A stretch of DNA of 64,000 bases from Xylona heveae TC161 (lineage: Eukaryota > Ascomycota > Xylonomycetes > Xylonales > Xylonaceae), in NCBI RefSeq assembly GCF_001619985.1, contig NW_017264195.1:248001-312000 (forward strand). The letters run 5' to 3'. A model generated the notes under the pieces. The model worked only from the letters and a program-made list of their open reading frames with translations, did no database searches and was not told the origin of the DNA. Within the stretch, counting starts at the first letter, position 1; the number at the start of each line of letters is the position of its first letter. Positions 31,119-41,750 of the stretch are shown piece by piece. The position numbers were made by a program, and so were the translations under genes.

Positions 31119-33806
31119 TTTGAAAGACAAAGAGTTGATGAGGTAAAAGCGGTCGATGGTAATGGGGATGGACCTGAACGTGTAATACAAGATAGAAATA
31201 AAAAAGGAACGCGGAAAACAAAGATGCACGGATTCAGATGAGCGTAAGTTTTGACAGTGAATAACAAAGACAGCAAATTCGAGGACTTCAAAAGCGCTCG
31301 CGCAAACCACGACCCGCACTGCCAGCAGCACCAATTGTCAGGGCAAGGAGGGCATCCAGATCAAGGACGTGATATAGTTCAGATGGCCCCAATTTTGAAA
31401 GATTTTCTGCTTGATCGATTTGCAAATCTCTTTAATGCATAGGCAGTCGGGCTGGTGCAGATTGGGGCCGCCCGCCATGCGAGTCAAGGACCATTCACGA
31501 CGACGTTTCCACTCTTTCACCAACAATTGGAGGTTGCCGACACGGTGATGTTTCGCTTTGCGCAAACGCCGCCAATCAAACAAGCGATGCTGAGATATCA
31601 ACAATGTGCCACCTTATGGACAACGCGCAACAGTGGTTGAAAATGAAAAGAAAATCACATTGGACTTTCAGTCCACCAGAAATGTCACAAGATAGGTTGG
31701 GCGCATATGTCGCATTGCGCGGGCGCCGAACTTCCTCAAAATGACAACCAAACGCAGGCAACAAGAAGCAGATATGACGGCGCCATGCAGATCACATGGC
31801 GGCGCTGACGGACATGTCCTGATATGAATGATTGTCCGTCGGGAGACACAGGGCTGCAGGAGGCAGTATCGAGAATTTTCGGTTGATTAAAGCGTCGCAA
31901 GCATCAACCAATATCAGTTGAACCCTTCACCCTGTCTCTGTCTCCCTCTCTCTTTCCAGTGGCCAGCTGCGACTGTGCAACCAATCACTCGGAAAGCTTT
32001 ATTCGCCGGCTTGAAAAATGGCTGAATAAGAGCATGCAGGGATAGAGTGATACAAAATGCGGACACGAAGGGAAAGGGGAGTTTTCAAGGGTAGGGGAAA
32101 CGATATAAAAGAGAAAATGCATTCTAGTTTTTTTTCTTTTGCTTACCTCCATGATGCTGGGGCGTTCAGAGGAGTAGAGAGCGGAGGGCGTGCCAGGAAT
32201 GGAAAGCGAATGCGAACACGTCCCTTGCAACCTTGGGTTGCTACCGCCGAGCTCTGCTGCTGCTGCTGCTGCTGCCTTACTCTTTCGTTTCCTGTGCCGG
32301 TGAAAGAGAATCAATCTCACACACACCCCTTCTTCTCTTAGGGCCGGGATGCTGACAATTTTACTGCCAAAGAAATTTTAGTCGTTGGTTGCAGCAAAAT
32401 CCCGGGAAAGATCGGGTCCTGAGACAGGAACAGTGGACGGCGCCCCGGTTTTCTTTGCCCAGTGCTGCGGCGTCCGGGGGGAGAACAAAAATAAACAGGC
32501 GATGCTGCAACGAAAAGATGCGTTGGTGCGTCACAGTCTGGTCCCCTTTCGGGCCGTATGCAGTGCAACGGCAGAGGAGAGCGGGAAAGGAATGCCTTGT
32601 CCCGAGGAGTCGGCCAGTGGATTTGGGGCGTCAGGCTGCAAGTTGATTTGATGGATTCGGGATCCGATGACGCGCCCAGAATCTCTTTTGGCTGGGGCGG
32701 GCGCGCTTTGGATAGATTAAAATCAAGACTTCGAAAGCGATTGGACTACAACCGGTCACGTCTCGGAAGGAAATTTTGTGAGAGGTTGTCTGCTAAGTTG
32801 GAACTGTGATTGAGTCTGATAGTCGAACTTCACAGCTCCCAATTTGTGCAGGAGGAATGAGAGGTGACAATGATACGGCAGCCAGTGGACGTCACTGGCA
32901 GATCAGAGATAAGCACCCACCAGGCCAAGGCGCAAACGGCGGAGTCAGGGAGAGCAGTGGAATGCCGCCACAACCCTGTCGAGCTGCCTATAGATTCAAT
33001 ATGCACTGCAGATATATGAGTAGTAAGAGAGATCAGCAACTGGAAAAGGAGGAGTGATGAAGGAGAAAAATGATAATAACAAGCAATGTCGTGTGTCGTT
33101 GTGAGGTGTGATAAAATGAAGCTGCCGCGATAGGAAAAGTGCCATTATGCAATTCCAGTACGAGAAAAGATTCACATTGATTTATGCTCCCAATCTGTAC
33201 TTAAGACTTCACTAAACTCTAGCTCATTCTCCCACTGTATTTCCTGTGGGTCTCTAGATTTTAGTTATACTCTAGATAAGCTCCATGAGAAACTCTCCTC
33301 TACTCTGCGCAAAACTGAAAGACACGGTAAGCAGGTCTTGGTATCTGTACTATCAAGTACACAGCCGATTCATATTCTCCACGTAAATTGGCAAGGGAAT
33401 CCCGGCAGGTCAAAGTACCTTTTCGTTCAGCGACCGCTCTGCAGGCTCTCTTCCCCACCTATGCCGACACTTATGCTCAATGACAACAGCGAGCATCTGC
33501 ATTACATCCCCTTGCCTCAACTAATGCAGATAGCTGTGCCACATATTTCTAGCCCGATTCGCATCATACAAACGTCTTGACAGATATCGCGGGAAAATCA
33601 TTTCCAAAGTAGCAGCTTAAACTCCCTGACTGCTCGCAGAAAAGTTGAATGCTCTCTATCAAACCCTCCGTAGACACTACCAATGAGAAAACGAGCTTTT
33701 GGAAGATTAGATGGTTGGACCTTTATATCGCCCTTTGTCGATGCTCATCATCGATAATACTACAAATTTACCTACCCTGGACATGTGCGTATAAATCTAA
33801 AGTGAC
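31119..33806. other. Intergenic: Gtr2 promoter and MoaA-MoaC 3' region
   Basis: Nearly 2.7 kb with no supported gene. Contains a run of CTG triplets (about 32,256-32,276) and a CA-repeat just after it. All frames here are short, or low-complexity (Cys- or Ser-rich) and without domains. The GTR2 leader likely extends a few hundred bases from 31118. Confidence 0.5.
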
Positions 33807-36457
33807 TTATAACATTTCCTCACTCCATGTTCCACTTCTGCCGCCCTCCTTCCTGACGACCCGGACATCCTGTATTCGCATTCCCTTATCCACAGCTTTA
33901 CACATATCAAAAACTGTCAAGCAAGCGCCCATGACGGATGTGAGCGCTTCCATTTCAACGCCCGTTGCACCGACGCATTGGACCGTGGCTGATACATCAA
34001 CATGGCCAAATTTATAATTTGCGCCTTCCACGGGATCGACAACATCTACATCAACACTCACACTGGCTAGAGTAATCGGATGACAGAGCGGTATCAAGTC
34101 GGGTGTCTTCTTGGCAGCCATGATACCAGCAATGCGGGCCACGGCGAGGACGTCTCCCTTTTTCAGCGAATTGCTGCGGATAAGCTGCAGAGATGTCGCA
34201 TTCGAGAAGATGACGCGTCCTCGGGCCACGGCAGTACGGGAGGTGGATTGCTTTGCTGCGATGGACACCATGTGTGCGGCGCCAGTGGAGGTAAGATGAG
34301 GCAATGCATCAGGAGGCGATGATGAATTGTGCGCTGAAGCGTTTATCGCGTCAACTGTTGCGCCAGGGGCGCGAGTTTGTTGACTGTTCTGTTTGCGTTC
34401 TGGATTGATGGTTGATGTGGGCTCGTTTTCCCGTTCAAATGAGCGGCTGCAGCACCGCGAAGGCAGAAAGTGACGAGGTGCCGAGCTGCTAAACGCGCGA
34501 ATAGTTTGGAAAATTGAGCCGGGAGGCGTAGGAAGCATGTATGGGGCTGGAAACGTCGCTCCGCGAGGTGATAGGGTTGGAGTGCTTTTGGTGAAGCTAC
34601 CGGTGATGCTTGATAACTGGCTACTGTTGATATTTCGGGCATAAGGGACCTCATCTAGTTCAATTAGCATTTACTGGAGCAGACGGGGAAAGCAAAGCGA
34701 TCGCACGATGCGTAGAAAACAAATTGACGATTGGTAGTGGTTGGAATTCATAAGATAAAATGAGGCCATTTCTCAGGGAAACTCCCGGGCCTTATATTGA
34801 CTCGTACAATAGTATCGTACAGCAATATGCAGAGAAGGCTTATAGAAAGCAATGCAGGAAAGATGATTGAATGACCAGACTCCCAAACATTGTTCCCGTG
34901 CTGGTATATAAACTAGAAAAGAAAATGAATGTTCTCAAGTGGTGAACAATCGACCAGCGATGTTGAAAATTTGACTACAGCGCCCGAATAAAAAGATAGA
35001 CAGAAAAGAACCTACCCACCAATTAGAATCATAGGGCGGTTCTTCATGTTCTCCAGTTCGCCCATGCCGGCATGCCGTTCCTTTTTTCGCTTCACAGCCA
35101 TTCCAATGACTTCTAGGAGTTCATTCTCCCGCTCAGCCCAACTCATGGGACCATTAGGTCCTGCTAAGCCCTGCTGTCGGTTCATCTCAACCTCCTTCAG
35201 CGCCTCAAAGGCTTCTTCGTCGAGCGGGTTGCCACTGTTATCTTTCCGCAGCAGATCCCGCAGAGAAACTTCAGAGTTACCAAAGAGACAGACCTTCAGG
35301 TTTCCGTCCGAGGTAATCCTTAGTCGGTTGCAAGTTCCGCAGAAGTTGTGAGTCATGCTCGTGATGAAGCCAACGCGCCCAGGGAATCCAGGAACTTGGT
35401 ACGTCTTGCTCGTGTCGTTTTTGTGATCCTGAATTTTGCGCAGACCTGGGTACTTTTCACGAATGATGTCCAGCATCTCCCCGTAAGAAAGCATCTTTCC
35501 CTTGCTCCACTTGTTGCCGTCAAAAGGCATGTATTCGATGAAGCGGACTTCGACCTCCTTATCGCGGCCCATTTCTACAAACGGTAGGATTTCCCGTTCA
35601 TTGATTCCCCGCATGACCACGCAATTTATTTTTAATTTGATACCCGCCCCTAGCCGGTTCATTTCGAGTATCCTGTCAATGCTCTTCATGACGGCATCCA
35701 AGCCCTTTCTTCGTGTCATGATTTGAAATTGGAACGGATCAAGGGTGTCAAGACTCAGATTGACGCCAGTAAGACCTGCTTCAACCATGCTATCAAGTTT
35801 TCGATATAAGGAGATCCCATTCGTCGTAAGGCATAATTCACGAAGGCCATGGCGCCGTAGAGAGCCAATCGAATGCATGAGGGGGAGGATGTCCCTCCGC
35901 ACGGTAGGCTCGCCACCCGTGAGGCGAATCTTAGTCACACCTTGTGAGACAAAAAGGGATGCGAGATAGTGAATCTCGGGACTCGTAAGGAGATGAGCGG
36001 GTGGGGAGAGAGGAACGCCCTCTGAGTAACGGCCAGCAAAGTCAGCAAAAATTGGGGAGTTTAAAGACTAATAGAGTAGTATAAACACACCTTCTGGCAT
36101 GCAGTACAGACAGCGGAGGTTACATCGCTCAGTGACACTGATCCGCAGGTAGTCATGCTGACGATTGAAATTGTCTGTTAGAAAGGAAGAGAATGGTTTT
36201 GCCGTTTTGATTGCCTCCCATCGGGTTGTTGAAGCCGGTTCAAGATCGTTGCCTGAAGGAGTATTTACGGGGAGGCGATAGTGTATTGAGGACTCATCTT
36301 CCCCAACAGCAGCTGTTGCGGCTGATGAGATTTGACGTGTTGACCGAGGAAGCTTTCGCCGTGACCGCACGCATAAATTATCGCCACTCCGGATTGTGGT
36401 TCGTGAAGCTGGCCGCAGCAGCATGAATGCCGCTCGGTGGCTAAATACTTCTGCCAT
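33807..36457 (-). CDS. cnxABC: Molybdenum cofactor synthesis protein, MoaA-MoaC fusion (cnxABC type)
   Basis: Makes cyclic pyranopterin monophosphate from GTP, the first step to the cofactor of nitrate reductase, sulfite oxidase and xanthine dehydrogenase. Exons 36457-36091, 36021-35016 and 34623-33807 join to 729 residues. Introns: 36022-36090 (69 nt, GTGTGT...CAG) and 34624-35015 (392 nt, GTAGGT...CAG). The N-terminus is basic and mitochondrial-like. The MoaA part has the radical-SAM cluster [17 protein letters not shown] and the second cluster HNFCGTC with its third Cys in KVCLFG, and it ends PMILIGG. The MoaC part has LIPLCHPI and [23 protein letters not shown]. The single bifunctional polypeptide is established for the A. 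nidulans cnxABC locus. The second intron is inferred: it is the donor-acceptor pair that closes in phase. If it is retained, MoaA stops right after its Gly-Gly tail. Confidence 0.88.
34624..35015 (-). other. Connecting intron between MoaA and MoaC halves (inferred)
   Basis: 392 nt with GTAGGT donor and CAACAG acceptor. Splicing gives [12 protein letters not shown]. The donor itself supplies an in-frame TAG directly after the second Gly codon, so unspliced RNA codes a MoaA ending in Gly-Gly. The intron also contains an ATG at 34670 in frame with MoaC. Length is several times that of the gene's other intron. Confidence 0.6.
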
Positions 36458-36656
36458 GATGAAGACGACAGAGTATGTAACGCGTGGGAGTACCCAAGCG
36501 TATCAATGATCAAAAATTGAAGCAAGGAGTTGGCATTTTGCAGCCATTTCCAGTTGGAATTAAGAATGATCAGACAGGGCGCGCCGTCATCAGAGTCATC
36601 TTTCCCTTAATGGTGGGGGAGTCTGAAATTCGCCCGTGTGAGTGGCTCCTCTGAGC

Positions 36657-36719
36657 TTATCGGCCTCCTCCGCGCCGGCGATCCACTAAAATCTCCACCG
36701 CCAACCGCCGCGGAGATAA
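36657..36719. promoter_or_regulatory. NirA-like and AreA-like sites upstream of cnxABC
   Basis: CCGCGGAG at 36708-36715 is the reverse complement of CTCCGCGG, a match to the NirA consensus CTCCGHGG. It overlaps AGATAA at 36714-36719, a match to the AreA/NIT2 site HGATAR. Another HGATAR site (CGATAA, minus strand) lies at 36657-36662. They sit 200-260 bp upstream of the cnxABC start. Both factors control nitrate assimilation in A. nidulans. Sites are seen; binding is inferred. Confidence 0.5.
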
Positions 36720-36988
36720 ATTCGATTGTTTTGCCTGAATCGTCATGCCTTTCGAATCTCTAATTTCTGTTCCGTACTTCTACACAACGCAGGGATTAGT
36801 TCAATATTTCATTTTCTCAATCATGTTTAATTTAGATTTTTACGGGTTTGGAAATTCGGTGCTTATTTTGTCACTTGCATAAAATTCAAAAACCGAGATA
36901 ATATAACCGCCCTTTTTCAACGCCTTTTGCATTTGTAATACTTTTCCATTATATCTTGAATGTCATCTCCATATGTATATGAAACACA

Positions 36989-39168
36989 TTAAATAGCCAT
37001 TTCTGCGTCCATATCCCCCGAGTCGTCCACCATGTCAAAGTCACCACCATCTTCGTCATCTTCGAGCCCCTCAAAGACCATGAACTTTTCATTCTTGGCA
37101 TCAGCTGTAGCAAGATTAATTAGCAGTTATTCTTGAACCATTTGAAATATTTTGCTTGCAAGATCTGAACCGAACGAGAGGGGGAAGCAGGGAAAATATG
37201 ATAACTTACTCTCGTCAGGGACAACATTGTTGTCCTGGACTTCACAGTCTTTCAAAATCGACTCGCGGCCAATCTTGCTTCGACGACCCACGACACAGCC
37301 AGTCAATTGACACCGCTCGCCAATAACAGCACCATCCATCAGCAAACACCTAGTCAGCCTAACACCCGAGCCAATCTGGCAGTTGGGACCAATGACAGTC
37401 TCCTTGATGACAGCCTTTTCTTCAACCGTGACGTTGTCACCAAGCAGACAGTCCGCGCGAGTGACCGTGCTTCGCTGAGCAATACCCTGTGGGTATGCTA
37501 CCTTGCTGTTGTGCGCAAACGGGGAAGCTGCAGCTTTGCCAACTTCTTCAATGGACTCGAGCTTGGCGAGGCGCAGAGAAATGGATAACAAGAGTGGCGC
37601 AGTGTCCACACGTCGGATCAGCTGATCTGACTTTTCGGGGTGCACGTACGCTAGCATCGGCGGAGTCTGGAGTTTTGATTTTGGGGGCGGTACCGGCGAG
37701 GAAGAATCTGAGCCGGATGGATCTCGTACTCTTGATGCAAATTGTGTCGGTTCATCGTCTGTGGAATCGTCCGACTCCGGTTTGCTGGTCCATGTCGTAC
37801 TCATACTACCCAGATCAACATCCTCTTCGAGAATGCCACTGCGCATCAAACCATCCTCGCCCTCATTTTCTTCGGCACCCTCGAAGATCTCTCTGAGACC
37901 AAGCTTTTCTGACAGGCCTTCCTGCCAGCCAGCCTTCGCCCACCAACCTACGACATCTTCGGCAAGACTGTCAAACTTGGGGTTTTTGTTGACCATGTCA
38001 AGGACCCAGTGAGGGAAAAAGTAGAGGTGAGCGTCGCGGTAAGATGTTAGAAGTTTTATCCGCGCATGCCTCCGCACGAGCGCGTGTCGAACTGGGAAGA
38101 ATTTCCGTTCAGCGGTGATATCATTCAACGTATCGGTTGGAAATGAGGTGACGAGGTTAGAGATATGGTTGCGCAGAGAACTTTGAGCGGGAGGCACTAC
38201 CGGTCGAGACAAAGGTGACGTGGCGATGAAATCTGTCTCTTCGCCTTTGACGGCATGTTCACCCTTCGTCTGATACCACACTCCCAATCCACCACGTCGG
38301 CCGCCCTTCTCTCCACCGATGCTCATCTTAGGGCCAAAGGATCCCTGCTTGCCCCCTGTAGCTCCTCCGAGGCCCGCCTCTTCGATCATCCAGGGCTCCA
38401 CGAGGGCTTCGCCTCCAAGTTCGCAGACAAGATCGCAAGGGAGGACCACAAAATCGCCAGTGATGGCTGCTTTCACCTCCGGAAGACGGAAAATTTGCGC
38501 TGTTCCGACAGTCTCATCTGTGCTAGAAGCTTGAGAAAGACCCTCGGGCGCAATGATGTCGGGTTTTGGTGCCGGAAGAGAAGTGAGATGCGGGTTTTGA
38601 GAAAAGGCAGCTTCCAGCGCTGCAACAGAAGAGGGTGATGTAATGACAGTAATATCTTTTGATAGAGTTAATGGATGGGTACTTGATTGAAGAACAAAAT
38701 GCGCAAGATGAAGAAGCTCGAACAATTATGACGTGTGAACCGCGGAATATGTAGATTGAGAAGTGAAGCAGAATGGGAGATGTCACAGATCTCCAAGCGC
38801 ATTAAAAAGAAGATAAGCAGAGAGTGCGATAGTGCAATTGGTAAGCTCCCGCCCGCAAGCACGGATTCATGGGCAGAGCGGAAAAGGAACAGCAACGAGC
38901 CAAAGAAATAACAAGAAATCCAATAATAATTGACGAATTGAAATTCAAAGAACCAAATGCCGAGTTCAACGGAAGTTTTTGACTTACTTGTAATCCCTGA
39001 CCTATAGCACCAGTCAAGCGGATACCAGACCATCGGTCTGTTTGCAATAGGCACCAGGGCTTTAGGAAATTCTTCTGGAGAGGAGGTGAAGGTGTTCAGT
39101 GAGACTCCAGGTCCGCACAAGATCAAGGCCTGAAACCCAGGCGGGGGTACAGTTTGTGCGTGAGGCAT
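36989..39168 (-). CDS. gcd1: eIF2B gamma subunit (translation initiation, GEF complex)
   Basis: Part of the catalytic half of eIF2B, which reloads eIF2 with GTP and is the target of the Gcn2 stress pathway. Exons 39168-38988, 38655-37210 and 37104-36989 give 580 residues. Introns: 38656-38987 (332 nt, GTAAGT...AAG) and 37105-37209 (GTAAGT...CAG). The N-terminus has the nucleotidyl-transferase-like fold: FQALILCGPG, FPKALVPIANRPMVWYPLDWC, then across the splice SGITNITVITSPSS, and GDFVVLPCDLV. The C-terminus (about 445-550) is a left-handed beta-helix of hexapeptide repeats (CLLGDNVTVEEKAVIKETVI, IGSGVRLTRCLLMDG, IGERCQLTGCVVG, IGRESILKDCEV). It ends in an acidic tail. Both outer exons are needed: the third supplies KNEKFMVFEGLEDDEDGG. 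A Ser/Pro-rich, poorly conserved linker lies between the domains. Confidence 0.92.
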
Positions 39169-39728
39169 GCTGGCAGATTAGAACCTTCCAAGTTTGACGG
39201 GCAGTAAACTTCAATATTAAAACCAGTATGAGTGGGGCTCTGTCTTTGAAGATGGTTCAGAGCAGCAGACTCATTGCAAATACTATGACAGACAATGAAG
39301 GTACCTGAGCTTGACAGCTTTTGCTGTCGCTTGATATTCAAGTATCTGCTATAAAAGTAGAGCTAAGGATTATTCGTTGTGGAAATAATGGTGATAGAGA
39401 ACAAGGTCATATGAGAATGAGTAAATGAGCAAATGAGTAAATCTTTCGGGGTGCGGAATGATGGATGATCAGATTAAGCGATAAGATGCGATAGGATAAG
39501 ATTATCAAGGAGCTTTGACCCCCAGTTTCCCTGAACTTGTAGCTTGTTGCCGTCTCTCACCGACTTGACCGCGACAATCTTCCCCCGCGCTACCGCGGCT
39601 GATCCCCCAGCCACATGTTTGATTGATGGTCATGTTAACGTTCATTGCTTCCCTACTCATCGCTTTTTCAGGCTCTGAGGCTAGGGAGTCTGTCTAAATT
39701 ACTAACTTGGCGCTATATCGTCGACAAT
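39169..39728. promoter_or_regulatory. Divergent promoter, eIF2B gamma and Pex22-like gene
   Basis: 560 bp between starts of two genes transcribed in opposite directions. An ATGAGTAAATGAGCAAATGAGTAAA repeat of 8-nt units (AAATGAGT/AAATGAGC) lies at about 39,414-39,440, and GATAAGATGCGATAGGATAAGAT at 39,480-39,502 gives several GATA motifs in a row. Whether they act is unknown. Confidence 0.5.
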
Positions 39729-41100
39729 ATGTCCTTTCCAAACGACCGGAGAAGCCGGGGTAGCACTGGAAGGAGCACACTTGGGTACTGGGTGCCGCTG
39801 GTGGTGACTGTGACTGTCGCGACATTCGGAGTAGCCGCCTGGATATGGAGTGAGCGACAGGATGGTGACGATGACAAGGATTATGACTCGAGTGATCCTC
39901 CGTCCGGCTCCCGCCCGCCTCCGGGATACGCAGACCTTGGCCGTGGAGAGACTTCTTTTGGGGAGGGCGCCGAAGCGCCACCCGTAGAGGATGAAGGCGT
40001 GCTTGCGCGAATGTCAGGGGCTCTGCGACGGACTCCAAGCCCTCAACAAATCTATGACGGCGCAAAGGGGAGATTTGCCGCCGGAATGGCCGCCGTTGGG
40101 GGCGCGTTGTCTTCGATCCGCGAGGAAGAAAGGGATGATTTTGGAGATCACTCGCGTTGGTCCGAGGAGGTCCGACGCGACGATGTGGCAGCTCAATCTG
40201 CTCAGAGCGCTGGGGCTGTAAATACGAACATGGAGGCATTCAACTCTTCCGCTCAAACGGCTCCCACCCAAGCTCAGGGTCGTCCAGGTGTTCTGAAGCG
40301 CAAGACTGTGGCGGTTGTCGTATCAGCTGAGACGAATCACGATCCCGCTGAACAAGAAGATAATCGATATTACATGGAGCATGCGGTATGCTTTCTGAGT
40401 TGCGTCGTGTCAAAGCCTTTACTAATTTCTCATAATTTAGTCAATCCTTTCTCATTTGCCTGAGCATGTTGATAACGATACTATGCGGGTTTTTGTTTTG
40501 GTCTACGCACCGGATGTAAAGCAGCTGGGAGCAGAGTCTTCGGCTAGAACAGCCGGCTCAGTCACTTCATCTTATTCAAACATCGGCCAGGAAGATCTCC
40601 AAACTCCAGCAGAAGAACTCGAAAAGCCACTGATTCCAGTAGAGCCCCGCCCATTGTCTTCTTCGTCGGCGGGCCCAGAAGCGTCCCGTGCACCGGCTCC
40701 ATTGGAGTCTTCCAGTCCTGCACTTCAAGCAATCTATACACAAGCTCGTGCATTGGTGGAGAATGACGCTATGATTCTACCCTTTTCTACAAGGACGGGC
40801 TACGTTCATTTGCTGCGTCACCTCGCACCAGAAGTGGTCTATATACAGGAGTCTCTGTCCGGGGACAAGGGCGAGGCTGTCACATCCATGTCTGGATGGG
40901 TCGGCCAGATAATTGTTGTGCTAGGCGATGAAGGTGGGCATGGCGGCTTAGTGGACAGTGAAGATGAAACAAATGCCTCGCAGAAGGAAGACAATTGGTG
41001 GGAAGATAGTGACAAGGTTGGATTCGGCAAAGGAATAGATGTTGTGGACGGTCTACGGGTTGGAGAAGATTGGGCGCGCCGTGTTGGAGCTCATGAATGA
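39729..41100 (+). CDS. Peroxin 22-like membrane protein
   Basis: Two exons, 39729-40385 and 40441-41100, over a 55-nt intron (GTATGC...TAG); 438 residues. A short basic N-terminus is followed by one membrane segment (about residues 20-42, LGYWVPLVVTVTVATFGVAAW), then a long acidic, Pro/Ser-rich linker. The C-terminal part begins with TVAVVVSAE, then after the splice SILSHLPEH, MRVFVLVYAP, LPFSTRTGYVHLLRHLAPEVVYIQESLSG and WVGQIIVVLGDEG. An N-terminal anchor with a cytosolic alpha/beta domain is the Pex22 layout. Pex22 holds the ubiquitin-conjugating enzyme Pex4 at the peroxisome so that the receptor Pex5 can be recycled. Filamentous fungi have such Pex22-like proteins. The assignment rests on layout and remembered resemblance. 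An in-frame ATG at 39645 would add 28 residues before the anchor and is less likely. Confidence 0.65.
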
Positions 41101-41750
41101 TGCAACATGTGTTCGGGGTGATTTTACGTGTTTTATTAGTATACCATTTGCTGTTATCCTTCGGCAACGGCGAAACCTTGATATGAGTTGACGCATTTGT
41201 TTCGCCATGAAGCGGCATTATGTATATGGAAGTCTTTGGAGGCAAAGCATTCGATATTTATTTGCTGGACAAATAGAATGAACTGCATCCAACTCCAGGA
41301 AAGAAGTACTATATTAATTGCTTGGATTGTAATTTTGTTGTTCAAACATGAATGATTGGTATTCCGGTGTCTGATAATTCTAGACGTCACGGCTCTTCCG
41401 CTGCTCATAAACCAAGCTAAACCATTTTGGGACAGCCATCCATCCACGACCGCGATGGGATCATAATGCGATTCCATCTGGATATCCAGGTTATCGGTCG
41501 ACGTCGATGGCGCGATGATTGCTTGACTGAGGACGGGATTGTGATTCTAAGGAGGACATCTGGTCTGTCACCATATTTATAGAGGAGATGATTCACATCG
41601 CGTCGTATTTCCCAACCCGCGCTTCACAGCTGCTATAAACGATCTGCGCCAGGTCATCGGCCTTGTGTCCATCCATTCGAAAGAGGCCAAGAGTTCCGAT
41701 CTCTACACGAGAGCCAGTGGTTTGCTTAATATCATACAGTCCCAGTAAAG
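41101..41750. other. Intergenic: Spt20 promoter
   Basis: 650 bp between the Pex22-like stop and the Spt20 ATG, both on the plus strand. No other gene recognised. Confidence 0.5.
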
